A DNA stretch of 64,000 nt from Streptomyces camponoticapitis (GTDB lineage: Bacteria > Actinomycetota > Actinomycetes > Streptomycetales > Streptomycetaceae). Of this stretch, positions 15,196-23,486 are shown piece by piece (the first letter of the stretch is position 1; each line of letters opens with the position of its first letter). The notes under the pieces were generated by a model. It had not been told where the DNA came from, searched no databases, and saw only the letters and a list, made by a program, of their open reading frames with translations. The stretch lies in assembly GCF_014646115.1 (NCBI RefSeq), contig NZ_BMMV01000003.1:154770-218769 (forward strand), written 5' to 3'. A program made the position numbers and the translations under genes.

Positions 15196-15741
15196 ATGCG
15201 CATCTTCTTCGACACCGAGTTCCTCGACGACGGCCGCACCATCGACCTGATCAGCATCGGCATGGTCGCCGAGGACGGCCGCGAGCTCTACGCCGTGTCC
15301 GCCGAGTTCGACCAGGCCGCCGTCCGCCGGCACGGCTGGCTCATGGCCAACGTCTGGCCCAGCCTGCCGATCGTCCGGAACCTGCCCGGCCAGCGCGGCC
15401 TCGACCGCCTCGACCTCGCCCACCCCGACGTGCGACCCCGTGCCCAGATCGCCCGCCTCGTCAAGGAGTTCGTCCTCGCGACACCGGACCCCCAGCTCTG
15501 GGCGTACTTCAGCGCGTACGACCACGTCGCCCTGGCTCAGCTCTTCGGCCCGATGAGCAACCTGCCGGCGGGCATCCCGATGCAGACCGACGACCTGGTG
15601 ACAGAGGCGAAGCGACTCGGAATCCGGCCGGTGGACCTGCCCGAGCAGGCCGACGGGCACCACAACGCCCTCGCCGACGCCCGCCACAATGCAGTCAAGG
15701 CCGCGTTCCTCGACAGCATCGCCGCCCAGCGCCGCCGCTGA
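15196..15741 (+). CDS. DEDDh 3'-5' exoribonuclease, RNase AS-like
   Basis: A 181-residue exonuclease of the DEDDh class. ExoI is D-x-E in FFDTEF (residues 4-9), ExoII Asp in FSAYDHVAL, and ExoIII carries His and Asp in GHHNALADARHNA (about 154-166). The length and opening match the actinobacterial RNase AS family, which degrades adenylated RNA, rather than the DnaQ proofreading subunit. It has an AGGAGCAGCACC leader just after the vWA gene. A phage copy could recycle host RNA or protect phage transcripts. Confidence 0.85.
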   Translation: MRIFFDTEFLDDGRTIDLISIGMVAEDGRELYAVSAEFDQAAVRRHGWLMANVWPSLPIVRNLPGQRGLDRLDLAHPDVRPRAQIARLVKEFVLATPDPQLWAYFSAYDHVALAQLFGPMSNLPAGIPMQTDDLVTEAKRLGIRPVDLPEQADGHHNALADARHNAVKAAFLDSIAAQRRR

Positions 15742-15816
15742 ATCACCCGCCGTACGACCGGTCTTGGGGCGCAACACCTGTGTGCCCACCCCGGTGCCCC
15801 GAACCCAGGAGCACCG

Positions 15817-16353
15817 ATGTTCGGACTCACCACCACCCGCAGCCTCCGCGCCGCCGAGCAGGCCCACGCCGCCGCATTCAGCGCACAGTTCCGCCAGACC
15901 ATCCGCAGCGTGAACGCCCACTCCGCTACGAGGGCCGACCTCGCCGCCGCCAACCACGCCCTCACCGAAGTCTGCTCCGGGATCATCACCGAGCGCTTGC
16001 AGGCCGCCCGCGACCACGAGCACTACCGCCACCGCCTCACCCGCGCCCTCCAGGCCGTAGCCCGCTGGCGCACAGAGGCCGGCCGCGCCCGCCGCGAAAC
16101 CCGACTCCTCGCCGAGCAGCTGCTCACCGCCACCTCTGGCGAGAACACCGCCGCCCGCCGCGCGCTCGGTCTCGACGTCGATCCGTGGCGGGCCGCAGTC
16201 GACGCGCTCAACACGCTCGTCGACGCCGGCGCAAGGCCCTACGCCTGGAACGACGGCATCGAGAGCGGCATCGGCAACGAGCGCATCGAGTACGCAGCCG
16301 GGCGCTGGCGCCTGGTCCACGACGAGACCAGCCAGCGGGCTGATGCCCCGTGA
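15817..16353 (+). CDS. helical early protein, function unknown
   Basis: A 178-residue Ala/Arg-rich protein, mostly helical with coiled-coil character at about 15-125 (ADLAAANHALTEVCSGIITE and RTEAGRARRETRLLAEQLL). The C-terminus is more globular (NDGIESGIGNERIEYAAGRW). AGGAG ribosome-binding site upstream of ATG. No family is recognised. Confidence 0.7.
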   Translation: MFGLTTTRSLRAAEQAHAAAFSAQFRQTIRSVNAHSATRADLAAANHALTEVCSGIITERLQAARDHEHYRHRLTRALQAVARWRTEAGRARRETRLLAEQLLTATSGENTAARRALGLDVDPWRAAVDALNTLVDAGARPYAWNDGIESGIGNERIEYAAGRWRLVHDETSQRADAP

Positions 16354-16928
16354 ACCAGAACGTTACCGACGCTCAGATCATCAGCCTCCTCCACCGCGGG
16401 ATGTCCAACACCGGGATCGCCCAGCAGATCCACTGCTGCAAGGCACGGGTCGCTCGCATTCGCCGGCGCCTCGGCATCCCGAACGTCCCTGCCCAACCGC
16501 TGACCCTGGAGCAGAAGTGGGCGGCGAGAACCAGGTCGGTCGACGGCGGGCACCTCGAATGGACGGGCGGTCGGCAGAGCACCAGCGGCACGCCGGTCAT
16601 GCGGTACGGCGACAAGCTGCATACGGCTGCCGCCATCGCGTTCCGTATCCGCACCGGCCGTGAGCCGCAGGGGTACGCGTACGCCGAGTGCGGGTTCAAC
16701 CACTGCGTCGCCCCGGCGCACGTCGACGATGAGCCGGCTCGCGCGAAGACCCGCGCGGCACTGCGGTACCTCACCGGTCTCGGTGAACGGCCGGCCAAAT
16801 GCGGTCAAGGGCACGACCAGGCCGTCGAAGGCCGGTACACGCCGAACGGCCGGTCGTACTGCGAGGCGTGCAAGCGCGAGCGCCGGTCGGAAGAGCTCGC
16901 GCAGCGGACGCGGGAGCTCACCCGGTGA
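16350..16928 (+). CDS. HTH plus degenerate HNH-type protein
   Basis: A 192-residue protein with GTG start overlapping the previous stop. Residues 5-42 form a resolvase-like HTH (DAQIISLLHRGMSNTGIAQQ, then KARVARIRRRLG). Residues 65-125 follow the HNH_3 homing-endonuclease layout: HLEWTGGR, GTPVMRYGDKLHTAAAIAFR, then YAECGFNHCVAPAHV. The first catalytic His, expected before C-x3-N, is replaced by Ala, so cleavage may be lost. A C-terminal zinc ribbon (CGQGH..CEACKR) follows. It may be a domesticated homing endonuclease used as a DNA-binding protein. Confidence 0.7.
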   Translation: MNQNVTDAQIISLLHRGMSNTGIAQQIHCCKARVARIRRRLGIPNVPAQPLTLEQKWAARTRSVDGGHLEWTGGRQSTSGTPVMRYGDKLHTAAAIAFRIRTGREPQGYAYAECGFNHCVAPAHVDDEPARAKTRAALRYLTGLGERPAKCGQGHDQAVEGRYTPNGRSYCEACKRERRSEELAQRTRELTR

Positions 16929-18064
16929 CGCACACCGTCCTCCCGTCGGTCGTCGATCCGACCGTGCCTGTGGTGTGCGACGACTGCGACCGGCCGCTCA
17001 CGGACCCCGCGTCCCGAGCGGCCGGTCGCGGCCCGGTCTGCGCCGCGAAGTACCACCGGCCCCGCGGCCGCCGTGAGGCCAGTCCCGACCAACTCACCAT
17101 CCCGGAGGCCCACATGCCTGAGCCCACGAACCCCGCCGCCGCTGTGGAGGTGCGTGACCGGTGCCCGCACTGCGGTGACCATCAGCTCGTACCGCGCCGC
17201 CTGATGGCCGAGCACCTGGCCCGTCTGCACCCGGACCAGCCAGCACCGCGCGGACACTGCGGGAACGACCCGCGCACCGTCCTCAGCCCCGGCGACCAAG
17301 CCGCCATCGACGAATTCAAGGACTACCTCGCCGAGCGGAAGCGCACCGGGACCACCAGCCCTGCCGAGCCGGAGACCGATGAGGAGCGGGAGCAGCGCGA
17401 GGACCAGGAGGAGACCGAGCGCGCCCACGCGGCCGGGGACCACCGGTTCTGCGGGCCGACGTGCGAGGTCGAGTTCACCAGCGAGGCACTCCGCAACACG
17501 ATCCTGGCCCGTGCGGTCCCAGGGTCGGCCGGGATGCTCGACGAGCTGCTGCGACGCGCGCGCGTCGCCGCCACCCCGAGCACCGCGGCCGAACTTCCCA
17601 CCCCGCACGAGGCCCTGCACAAGCTCCGCTACATGCTCGACCGGGGCAAAGGGCGCGGCATCTTCGCCGAGTACTGGCGCGATGTCCTCGACCGACTGAC
17701 CGACGGTCCGGTCGAGCCGTGCGACAGCGCGGAGCAGCACGACCGCGCGCAGCGGGCGGAAGCCGCGATCGAGCGCACGGTCGACCAGATGCGCGCGTAC
17801 GTAGCGGCGGGCAGTACCGGTGTGAACCCACGCCAGGTGATCAACCTGTTGTCTCCGACGTGGCCTGACGGCAACTTCGAGGCACCGGCCGAGACCGAGG
17901 AAAGCCCGGCCGACAACCGCCGGTACTACGCCGTCGAAGCCGGTCTCGGCTGGTGCCGTCACTGCCCCCACTCCACCCAGGAGCCGACCCCGGTGCCGTG
18001 CACCTGCTCCATGGGCGCCCGCTGCTCCAACTGCCCCGACGACATCAAGGAGCCGACCTCATGA
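16925..18064 (+). CDS. multi-zinc-finger protein with DUF6011-like N-terminus
   Basis: A 379-residue protein beginning at GTG 16925 (GTGA overlap). The N-terminus has C-x2-C-x-R-x-L (CDDCDRPLTDPASRAAGRGP, then VC), the pattern of DUF6011. A C2H2-like finger follows at about 80 (CPHCGDHQLVPRRLMAEHLA, RLH). The middle is helical; the C-terminus is Cys-rich (CRHCPHS, CTCSMGARCSNC). An internal ATG at 17114 is an alternative start that would drop the DUF6011 part. Nucleic-acid binding is plausible. Confidence 0.7.
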   Translation: MTHTVLPSVVDPTVPVVCDDCDRPLTDPASRAAGRGPVCAAKYHRPRGRREASPDQLTIPEAHMPEPTNPAAAVEVRDRCPHCGDHQLVPRRLMAEHLARLHPDQPAPRGHCGNDPRTVLSPGDQAAIDEFKDYLAERKRTGTTSPAEPETDEEREQREDQEETERAHAAGDHRFCGPTCEVEFTSEALRNTILARAVPGSAGMLDELLRRARVAATPSTAAELPTPHEALHKLRYMLDRGKGRGIFAEYWRDVLDRLTDGPVEPCDSAEQHDRAQRAEAAIERTVDQMRAYVAAGSTGVNPRQVINLLSPTWPDGNFEAPAETEESPADNRRYYAVEAGLGWCRHCPHSTQEPTPVPCTCSMGARCSNCPDDIKEPTS

Positions 18065-19224
18065 CCGAACGCGCCCGAACGCACATCAAGGCGATCGTCC
18101 AGGAGCTCAAGGACGCGGCGACTCCCGGCGACGAGAGCACCGCTGCGGTGTTCGTGTCCGGCATGCTCGCTGGCCTGGCCATCTCCGTGCAGATCCTCGA
18201 CGGCCAGACCGCCGAGCAGGCGATGCAGCAGATGGTCGGCAGCTTGGAGACTGCTGTCGGCAAGGCGTACCTCGACGGCACCCTGCCCGCGCCCGGCTCG
18301 GAAAAGCAGGACGCAGGGGTCGACTGGGAGGCCGTCGTCCGGCGGCGAGAGATCGAGCTGAAAACGGTGGGCGACGCGCGGCACCGGGCGGAGGACGTCG
18401 TCGCGCGTGCTCGCGCGCTCTGTATCACCTGGCGCGCCACGAGCATCCCGCTCGGCACCAGCATTTCCCGCTGGTGGGACGCCCGCCTGGTCGAACTCAG
18501 CGCCGCCCTCGATCCCGTGCCCGAGACGTGCTGCGTATGCGGCGGCCCCGGCGTCGTCTACCACAACTACCGTGAGCAGCCGTTCTGCTGGGAGTGCGCG
18601 GACTGCGGGTGCAACCAGGACCTGTGCGTACGGACCGACATCAACAAGACCGCCCCGGTCCTGACGACCGATGCAGCCCCCGATCAGAGCATCCCGCTCG
18701 ACGTCCAGGTGCGGCAGGCACACGCCGACGCCCTGGCGATGATGCTCCCCCACGCCGACAGCTACCTGAGCGACGACGCTCGGCGAACGATGGCCCACGC
18801 TCGCCTCAACGTCTACCGGCGCGCTGCCGAGACGAAGGCAACCGTGGACCTGCGTGGCCGGTTGCAGGAGTTCGCCGACCAGCTCGACGACGTCGACCGC
18901 GAGGGCCTGCTCGATGTGATCGGCATGCCGCCGACCCCGGCCACCGGCGGTACGGCGGCCGCGCGCGAGGCCGTACGGATCGCGCGCGGCCACGACGCGG
19001 CCCCGCAATCACCCATCACCTTCGCCCATCCCACGGACGTACGGCCGCCAACCCCCGACGAGGCCGCAATCGAGCGCGTGCGCACCCTGCACCGTCCCGC
19101 CGACTACGCCGATGCGGGCATGCGCTGTGCCGGCTGCTGCGGCAGCGACCCGTACGTAGCACCCACGCCAGGGGCCTGCCCCACCCTGGCCGCCCTCGAC
19201 GGACCGAAGGAACCGACCTCATGA
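18061..19224 (+). CDS. zinc-ribbon early protein, function unknown
   Basis: A 387-residue protein coupled to the previous gene by an ATGA overlap. Residues 155-185 carry a treble-clef-like Cys cluster (CCVCGGPGVVYHNYREQPFC, then WECADCGCNQ). A second Cys pair lies near the C-terminus (CAGCCG). The rest is helical. It shares the ending KEPTS with the preceding protein, which hints that the two genes arose by partial duplication. Confidence 0.7.
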   Translation: MTERARTHIKAIVQELKDAATPGDESTAAVFVSGMLAGLAISVQILDGQTAEQAMQQMVGSLETAVGKAYLDGTLPAPGSEKQDAGVDWEAVVRRREIELKTVGDARHRAEDVVARARALCITWRATSIPLGTSISRWWDARLVELSAALDPVPETCCVCGGPGVVYHNYREQPFCWECADCGCNQDLCVRTDINKTAPVLTTDAAPDQSIPLDVQVRQAHADALAMMLPHADSYLSDDARRTMAHARLNVYRRAAETKATVDLRGRLQEFADQLDDVDREGLLDVIGMPPTPATGGTAAAREAVRIARGHDAAPQSPITFAHPTDVRPPTPDEAAIERVRTLHRPADYADAGMRCAGCCGSDPYVAPTPGACPTLAALDGPKEPTS

Positions 19225-19592
19225 GCAAGAAGAACACCGGCCGCCGAATCAGCGGCGACCCCCGCAAGACCGGCGGAGACATCGTCGGCCCCGGCGGACC
19301 CCGCGACCGCCACGGCGTCATCCTCGACGACCGGAACGCAGTACTCCTCGACCACTCCACCGTGACCCTCGTCGAAACGGCCAACGGACAGCCCGTGCTC
19401 GCCGCCCTCCTGGAGGGCCGCATCAACAAGACCACCGAGCGGGCCCGAACTCTCTACCTGATGAACGAGGACGGGGCGGCCGCACTCGTCTCCGAACTGC
19501 TCGCCCTGGCCCACAGGATCGGCCCCGAGTTCGGCGAGCGGTTCACGGCGCGGGTCCAGAAGTTGGTCGACGACGGGGCCTTCGGCTCCTGA
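19221..19592 (+). CDS. early protein, function unknown
   Basis: A 123-residue protein with ATG overlapping the upstream stop. A Gly-rich N-terminus (GDIVGPGGPRD) is followed by a beta-alpha part (AVLLDHSTVTLVETANGQPV) and a C-terminal helix (AALVSELLALAHRIGPEFGE). No family is recognised. Confidence 0.7.
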   Translation: MSKKNTGRRISGDPRKTGGDIVGPGGPRDRHGVILDDRNAVLLDHSTVTLVETANGQPVLAALLEGRINKTTERARTLYLMNEDGAAALVSELLALAHRIGPEFGERFTARVQKLVDDGAFGS

Positions 19593-19602
19593 GCATGCAG
19601 GA

Positions 19603-19642
19603 GGGGCGCGCCGCAAACGTCTGACCAGGACAGGCGCGCCCC
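19603..19642 (+). terminator. hairpin between early genes
   Basis: Arms GGGGCGCGCC (19603-19612) and GGCGCGCCCC (19633-19642) form a perfect 10-bp stem with a 20-base loop, directly after the stop at 19592. There is no U-run, so it probably attenuates transcription. Confidence 0.45.
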
Positions 19643-19685
19643 CAGGTGCTGATCACCGTACCGCCCCGCGACACAGGAGCACGCG

Positions 19686-20516
19686 ATGACCACCACCGAC
19701 AGCACCATCAGAGCCCTCACCACCGTCCTCACCAACTGGGACTCGCTCCGCGACCTGCTCGACACCCGCAGCCCCTCCGTCTGGCCGCCCGCCGACCCAG
19801 CCGAGTACACCGCCCAACTCGACCAGCACGACGCCGCCGAAGTCGCGCTCACCCAGGAGCGGGAGCACCTCGTCCTCCGCGAAGTCGGCGCCCCGCTGCG
19901 CCTGCACGTCCTCGACACGATGCGCACGGTCGAGACCGCGCTGCTCCAGGTCGCCGACGAGATCGCCTCGGAGATCCAGCGCGCCGCCATCACCAGCAGC
20001 CGCCCCTCGTCGCTCGACCCGGTCCAGTTCGACATCGAGCGCCTGGCCGCACACGACGCCCGCGACCCCGCACGCTGGCGCTACAACCGCGGCCCCCGCA
20101 CCGCGACCGCTGCCGCGCAGTGGCTCCGCGCCCGCGCCCACGGGGAGGCCGGCCCCTGCACACCCCTGACCGACGACCACTGGCAACTCCTGAACCGCGT
20201 CGCCAGCAATGCGGCGCGCCGCATCGAGCAGCTGCTGGGCGCCGAGCGCCGGCACGACGCCATGCCCCGCCCGTGCCCCTGGTGCAAGGGGCCGCTGATC
20301 CTCCACCACGGCGGAGTCGACGAGGCGGAGTTCGTCACCTGCGACAACGGGTTCGACTGTGCGGCACCCGTCCAAGTCGTCGGCGGCCGCCGCGCCTGGT
20401 CCACCCCGCAGCAGTTGGTCCAGCTGTACGCGGCGCTGGAAGCCGCCGAGCGGCGGGCACGACGCGCTGCGGCGAAGAAGCGCCAGCGGGACGCCTCGCG
20501 CGTAGGAGTGAACTGA
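19686..20516 (+). CDS. zinc-ribbon protein at the end of the early block
   Basis: A 276-residue protein. Most of it is helical; residues 195-225 hold a CPWC...C...C ribbon (CPWCKGPLILHHGGVDEAEF, then CDNGFDC). The C-terminus is a basic helix (EAAERRARRAAAKKRQRD). It is the last gene of the uninterrupted + strand early block and converges with the minus-strand gene that follows, one base away. No function is recognised. Confidence 0.7.
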   Translation: MTTTDSTIRALTTVLTNWDSLRDLLDTRSPSVWPPADPAEYTAQLDQHDAAEVALTQEREHLVLREVGAPLRLHVLDTMRTVETALLQVADEIASEIQRAAITSSRPSSLDPVQFDIERLAAHDARDPARWRYNRGPRTATAAAQWLRARAHGEAGPCTPLTDDHWQLLNRVASNAARRIEQLLGAERRHDAMPRPCPWCKGPLILHHGGVDEAEFVTCDNGFDCAAPVQVVGGRRAWSTPQQLVQLYAALEAAERRARRAAAKKRQRDASRVGVN

Positions 20517-20517
20517 G

Positions 20518-21036
20518 CTAGGGCACACGTAATGGGACGGGAGCTTCCTGCCCGTCCCACTGCACTAGAACCATCGGCGGAATGGCGTTTACCATGTCTC
20601 CGGCCATCATGAAGTCCACAACTTCACCAGGACCGAGCGTCAACCCCGCGGGCAGGTTGCCGATCAACGTGGGAATCTCCTCCGCGAAGTGCACGTTGTG
20701 GGCCGGGGCGGTTCCCTCGTTCGCCAATTGGAACCTGCTCCGACTGCGGTGGTGCAGAACCATAGCCACCTTGGGCGCAGCGGCCTCAGCCTCCGCAGCC
20801 CGCCGCTCCTCTGCTTCCCTGCGCTGCTCGGCCAGCGCTGCTTCGGCTGCGTCGGCGGAACGGCGGCCGTCGACAACCGATGCTTCTGCGGCCGCAGCCG
20901 ACCGCCGGGCTTCCGTGACGGAAGCCTGCGCGGCGTCAGCCGACCGCTTCCCGTCTCCTCGTGCCTTCAAAGCCACGCCCAACGCCCCGGCCGCCAGCAC
21001 CAATGCACCCCAAGCGGGCGCGTCTCCCCAATCCAT
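20518..21036 (-). CDS. membrane-anchored coiled-coil protein
   Basis: A 172-residue protein on the opposite strand to its neighbours. One N-terminal transmembrane helix (residues 8-24, AWGALVLAAGALGVALKAR) leads into a coiled coil with repeats of RRSADAAEA (30-85), then a beta-rich C-terminal domain (IPTLIGNLPAGLTLGPGEVV). The strand switch marks the beginning of the accessory region and suggests independent acquisition and expression in the lysogen. Confidence 0.75.
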   Translation of the reverse strand: MDWGDAPAWGALVLAAGALGVALKARGDGKRSADAAQASVTEARRSAAAAEASVVDGRRSADAAEAALAEQRREAEERRAAEAEAAAPKVAMVLHHRSRSRFQLANEGTAPAHNVHFAEEIPTLIGNLPAGLTLGPGEVVDFMMAGDMVNAIPPMVLVQWDGQEAPVPLRVP

Positions 21037-21154
21037 GGCTGGGACCCTACTGGTGGTCTGCGTAGTTGAACCCCGGTATGAGAACTTCCCCCATGAGAGT
21101 GATCAGTCTGTGGAAGACCCTCAACTCCTCTACTGCCGCGCGTACCAAGAGCGC

Positions 21155-21820
21155 ATGAACCTGATCACCCGCGGTCTTGCTGCCGCCGCCCTGCTCGCCC
21201 TGCCCCTCGCTACCACCACGCCGGCCGCCGCAGCACCCGAGCCCGCCGCGGCGCCGATGTCGCTCACGGCGAGCATCAACGCGCTGCCCACCGCCGACGA
21301 GGACCGAACCGGGTACCAGCGCACGAGCTTCAAGCACTGGACCGATGAGGACCGCGACGGCTGCAACACCCGAGCCGAGGTGCTGATCGCCGAATCCCGT
21401 ATCGAGCCGACGATCGGGCCCGGGTGCCGGGTCACCGGAGGCGAGTGGTTCAGCTACTACGACGGCGAGACGTGGACCGCCCCCGGCGACGTGGACATCG
21501 ACCACGTGGTGCCGCTCGCCGAGGCCTGGGACTCCGGGGCGTCCGCGTGGAGCGCGCAGCGTCGCCAGGCGTACGCGAACGACCTCGGGTCTGACGTCTC
21601 CCTCATCGCGGTCACGGACAACGCCAACCAGTCCAAGAGCGACCAAGACCCGGCCGAGTGGCTGCCGCCGCTCGCCGGCGTCCGCTGTACGTACGTCGCG
21701 GAGTGGGTGGGGACGAAGCTGCGCTGGAGCCTGGCCGCCGATCAGGCGGAGCGGGCCGCGCTCGCCAGGGTCGCCGAGGGCTGCGGGCAGCAGCAGGTGG
21801 ACTACGCCCTCGCGCCGTAA
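21155..21820 (+). CDS. secreted HNH nuclease (GmrSD C-terminal/DUF1524-like)
   Basis: A 221-residue exported protein. A signal peptide (1-28, GLAAAALLALPLATTTPAAA) is followed by the nuclease domain: DIDHVVPLAEAWDSG contains the first His, VTDNANQSKSDQDPAEW the Asn and Lys. This matches the HNH family of extracellular Streptomyces nucleases. No immunity gene is needed for a secreted enzyme with an export signal. It may degrade competitor or environmental DNA for the lysogen. Start at ATG 21155; the longer open frame upstream has no ribosome-binding site. Confidence 0.85.
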   Translation: MNLITRGLAAAALLALPLATTTPAAAAPEPAAAPMSLTASINALPTADEDRTGYQRTSFKHWTDEDRDGCNTRAEVLIAESRIEPTIGPGCRVTGGEWFSYYDGETWTAPGDVDIDHVVPLAEAWDSGASAWSAQRRQAYANDLGSDVSLIAVTDNANQSKSDQDPAEWLPPLAGVRCTYVAEWVGTKLRWSLAADQAERAALARVAEGCGQQQVDYALAP

Positions 21821-21885
21821 CCGCGTCACCGTGCCCGCCTCGGATCGGCGCCGGGGCGGGCGCTCGTTCGCCCGGACACGACAGA

Positions 21886-21912
21886 GCCCTTGAGCTGCGG
21901 GAACTCGAGGGC
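21886..21912 (+). terminator. terminator after the secreted nuclease gene
   Basis: Arms GCCCTTGAG (21886-21894) and CTCGAGGGC (21904-21912), one G-U pair, 9-base loop, followed by TTCTGT. It lies about 65 bp after the nuclease stop. Confidence 0.6.
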
Positions 21913-22020
21913 TTCTGTACCTCCGGGGGCGACACGGCAGTGTGCCGGAACTCGCCCCCATCGGGGCGAATGTGCGGATTCAGCCGCAGCGGATCGGCGG
22001 CGGAACTCGTTTACCGAGGC

Positions 22021-22302
22021 ATGGATCGCGACTTCACCCCAGACCGTAGGAGCGCCTGGCCCCGGTTCAAGCATGACCACGAAATCGGTGGACGCTCTTG
22101 GGACTGCCAGCACTGCCATTCGCCCCGAGTCTTCCAAGCCAGTGGCGTGCGCCTTTGCGCCTCATGCGGATATCAACAGAAACCCACGGGCCAATGCCTT
22201 GCCTGCGGAACCCAGCTCTACACCAAAGGGGGCGCCTCCTCGGACGGCCTCTGCCGCCAATGCCGTCAGCGCGATGAAGAGGAGATCGCCAAACCAGACT
22301 GA
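22021..22302 (+). CDS. four-CxxC zinc-ribbon protein
   Basis: A 93-residue protein with four C-x2-C pairs in order: CQHC, CASC, CLAC and CRQC, spaced to make two zinc ribbons. A short acidic tail follows (RDEEEIAKPD). Start ATG 22021 follows GAGGC. The codon use is less GC-biased than neighbours, suggesting recent transfer. Function unknown. Confidence 0.65.
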   Translation: MDRDFTPDRRSAWPRFKHDHEIGGRSWDCQHCHSPRVFQASGVRLCASCGYQQKPTGQCLACGTQLYTKGGASSDGLCRQCRQRDEEEIAKPD

Positions 22303-22394
22303 TCGCCAAAATGTTCGGCCTGTCGCCAGCCGACAGCGCGCCTCTTCCGAGATTACGCCCGCCCCAGCGAGTCCCCGGGGCGGGCGCTCGTGCG

Positions 22395-22718
22395 TCAGGA
22401 CACCCGAAGCACCTTGTCTGGCTGGCACACGTCGCACGGTGTGGCACCGTCGGCCAGTGCCTCGATCGCCTCGGCCCGGTCCACCGTCTGCGTTGCCTTC
22501 CCGGATGCCCAGCAGTCCGCAGCGTGAAGAACCTGCCTGGTTCCGCTGGGCAGGCGCTGGACGATCCACCCGGGCGCGGGCGCCAGCGGTTGGTGTTGCG
22601 CGGCGGCGGTGCGCTGCTCCTCGTCGGCGATCCAGCGGTCTGTACGCGCGAGGTCCTGCGCCTGGACGCGGCGCAGGAAGCGCAGCTTGGCGAGCCGCTC
22701 GGCAGCTGAATCGGACAC
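22395..22718 (-). CDS. DUF6233-like small protein
   Basis: A 107-residue protein from GTG 22718. Layout matches the Streptomyces DUF6233 pattern: helical N-terminus (AAERLAKLRFLRRVQAQDLA), a central PGWIVQRLP strand, HAADCW, and a C-terminal ALADGATPCDVCQPD with the CxxC pair. The family is common in Streptomyces genomes and mobile elements and has no assigned role. Confidence 0.7.
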   Translation of the reverse strand: MSDSAAERLAKLRFLRRVQAQDLARTDRWIADEEQRTAAAQHQPLAPAPGWIVQRLPSGTRQVLHAADCWASGKATQTVDRAEAIEALADGATPCDVCQPDKVLRVS

Positions 22719-23024
22719 GCGTTCGAGTGTAGGTGGCAGGCATCCGGCAGCACGAAGCCCCGAACATGACAGTCGGGGGGCTTCGTCGCGCGGCCGTTTG
22801 GCGTGGACGCCTGGCCACCGACCGGGCCCCACCACGTCATTCTTTCGCCCCTCCGTTCGATGCGTCACGGGTTGTCCAGACCTTCACCCGCCCTCTTACG
22901 TGGACGGGCAAGTGACCGATACCGTGGGCCACCTGGGGGAAGTGCCGCGCTGCCCGTGGACCTGCCGAGTCGCGACTGGGGGCGACTCGCCTACGGTGAG
23001 CGAGGGGCACTAGAGGGGACGATC
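22719..23024. other. intergenic region between DUF6233 gene and the toxin-antitoxin pair
   Basis: No supported gene. It contains a strong inverted repeat (22753-22785) and must hold the promoter for the Panacea antitoxin gene and that of the divergent DUF6233 gene. The stretch before the antitoxin start is purine rich (GAGCGAGGGGC, then AGAGGGGACGATC before ATG), giving a good ribosome-binding site. Confidence 0.5.
22753..22785. terminator. hairpin upstream of the toxin-antitoxin pair
   Basis: Arms CGAAGCCCCGA (22753-22763) and TCGGGGGGCTTCG (22773-22785) pair with one bulged G and a 9-base loop. It could insulate the toxin-antitoxin pair from upstream transcription. Confidence 0.5.
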
Positions 23025-23486
23025 ATGGCAGCGACAGCGTTAGACGTAGCCGCGTACATACTGGCTAAGGAAGCGCCGATGTCCGCGATGAAGTTGCAGA
23101 AGCTGTGCTACTTCGCCTACGGCTACCACATGGCGTGGGAGGACCGGCAGCTGTTCCCGGAGCGGTTCGAGGCGTGGGCCAACGGCCCCGTGGTCTACGA
23201 GCTGTACGACCAGCACCGCGGGAAGTACCGGCTCGACCACGGCGACATCATCGGAGACCCCGCCGTCTTGGATGACGACGAGCGGGAATCGGTGAACATC
23301 GTCCTGGAAAGCTTCAAGGCTTACACCGCCCACGAACTGTCAGCGATGACTCACCGGCCGGGCCCTTGGCTCGACGCCCGCAGGCGAGCCGGCGTCGAGG
23401 ATGACCTCAAACGGAGCAACGAGGAACTGCGGGACGAGGAGATCGCCGACTTCTTCGGCGCGCTGGTGGGTCGCGAAGACGACTGA
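23025..23486 (+). CDS. Panacea-domain (SocA/DUF4065) antitoxin
   Basis: A 153-residue protein with the Panacea/SocA domain at about 15-110: MKLQKLCYFAYGYHMAWEDR, then FEAWANGPVVYELYDQHRGK and a conserved helical ending. Panacea proteins are antitoxins that neutralise many unrelated toxins when encoded beside them. The stop overlaps the next ATG (TGATG), so both are made together in a fixed ratio. Codon 6 is TTA (23040-23042), rare in Streptomyces and read only by the bldA tRNA. This links antitoxin synthesis to bldA availability. Confidence 0.88.
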   Translation: MAATALDVAAYILAKEAPMSAMKLQKLCYFAYGYHMAWEDRQLFPERFEAWANGPVVYELYDQHRGKYRLDHGDIIGDPAVLDDDERESVNIVLESFKAYTAHELSAMTHRPGPWLDARRRAGVEDDLKRSNEELRDEEIADFFGALVGREDD

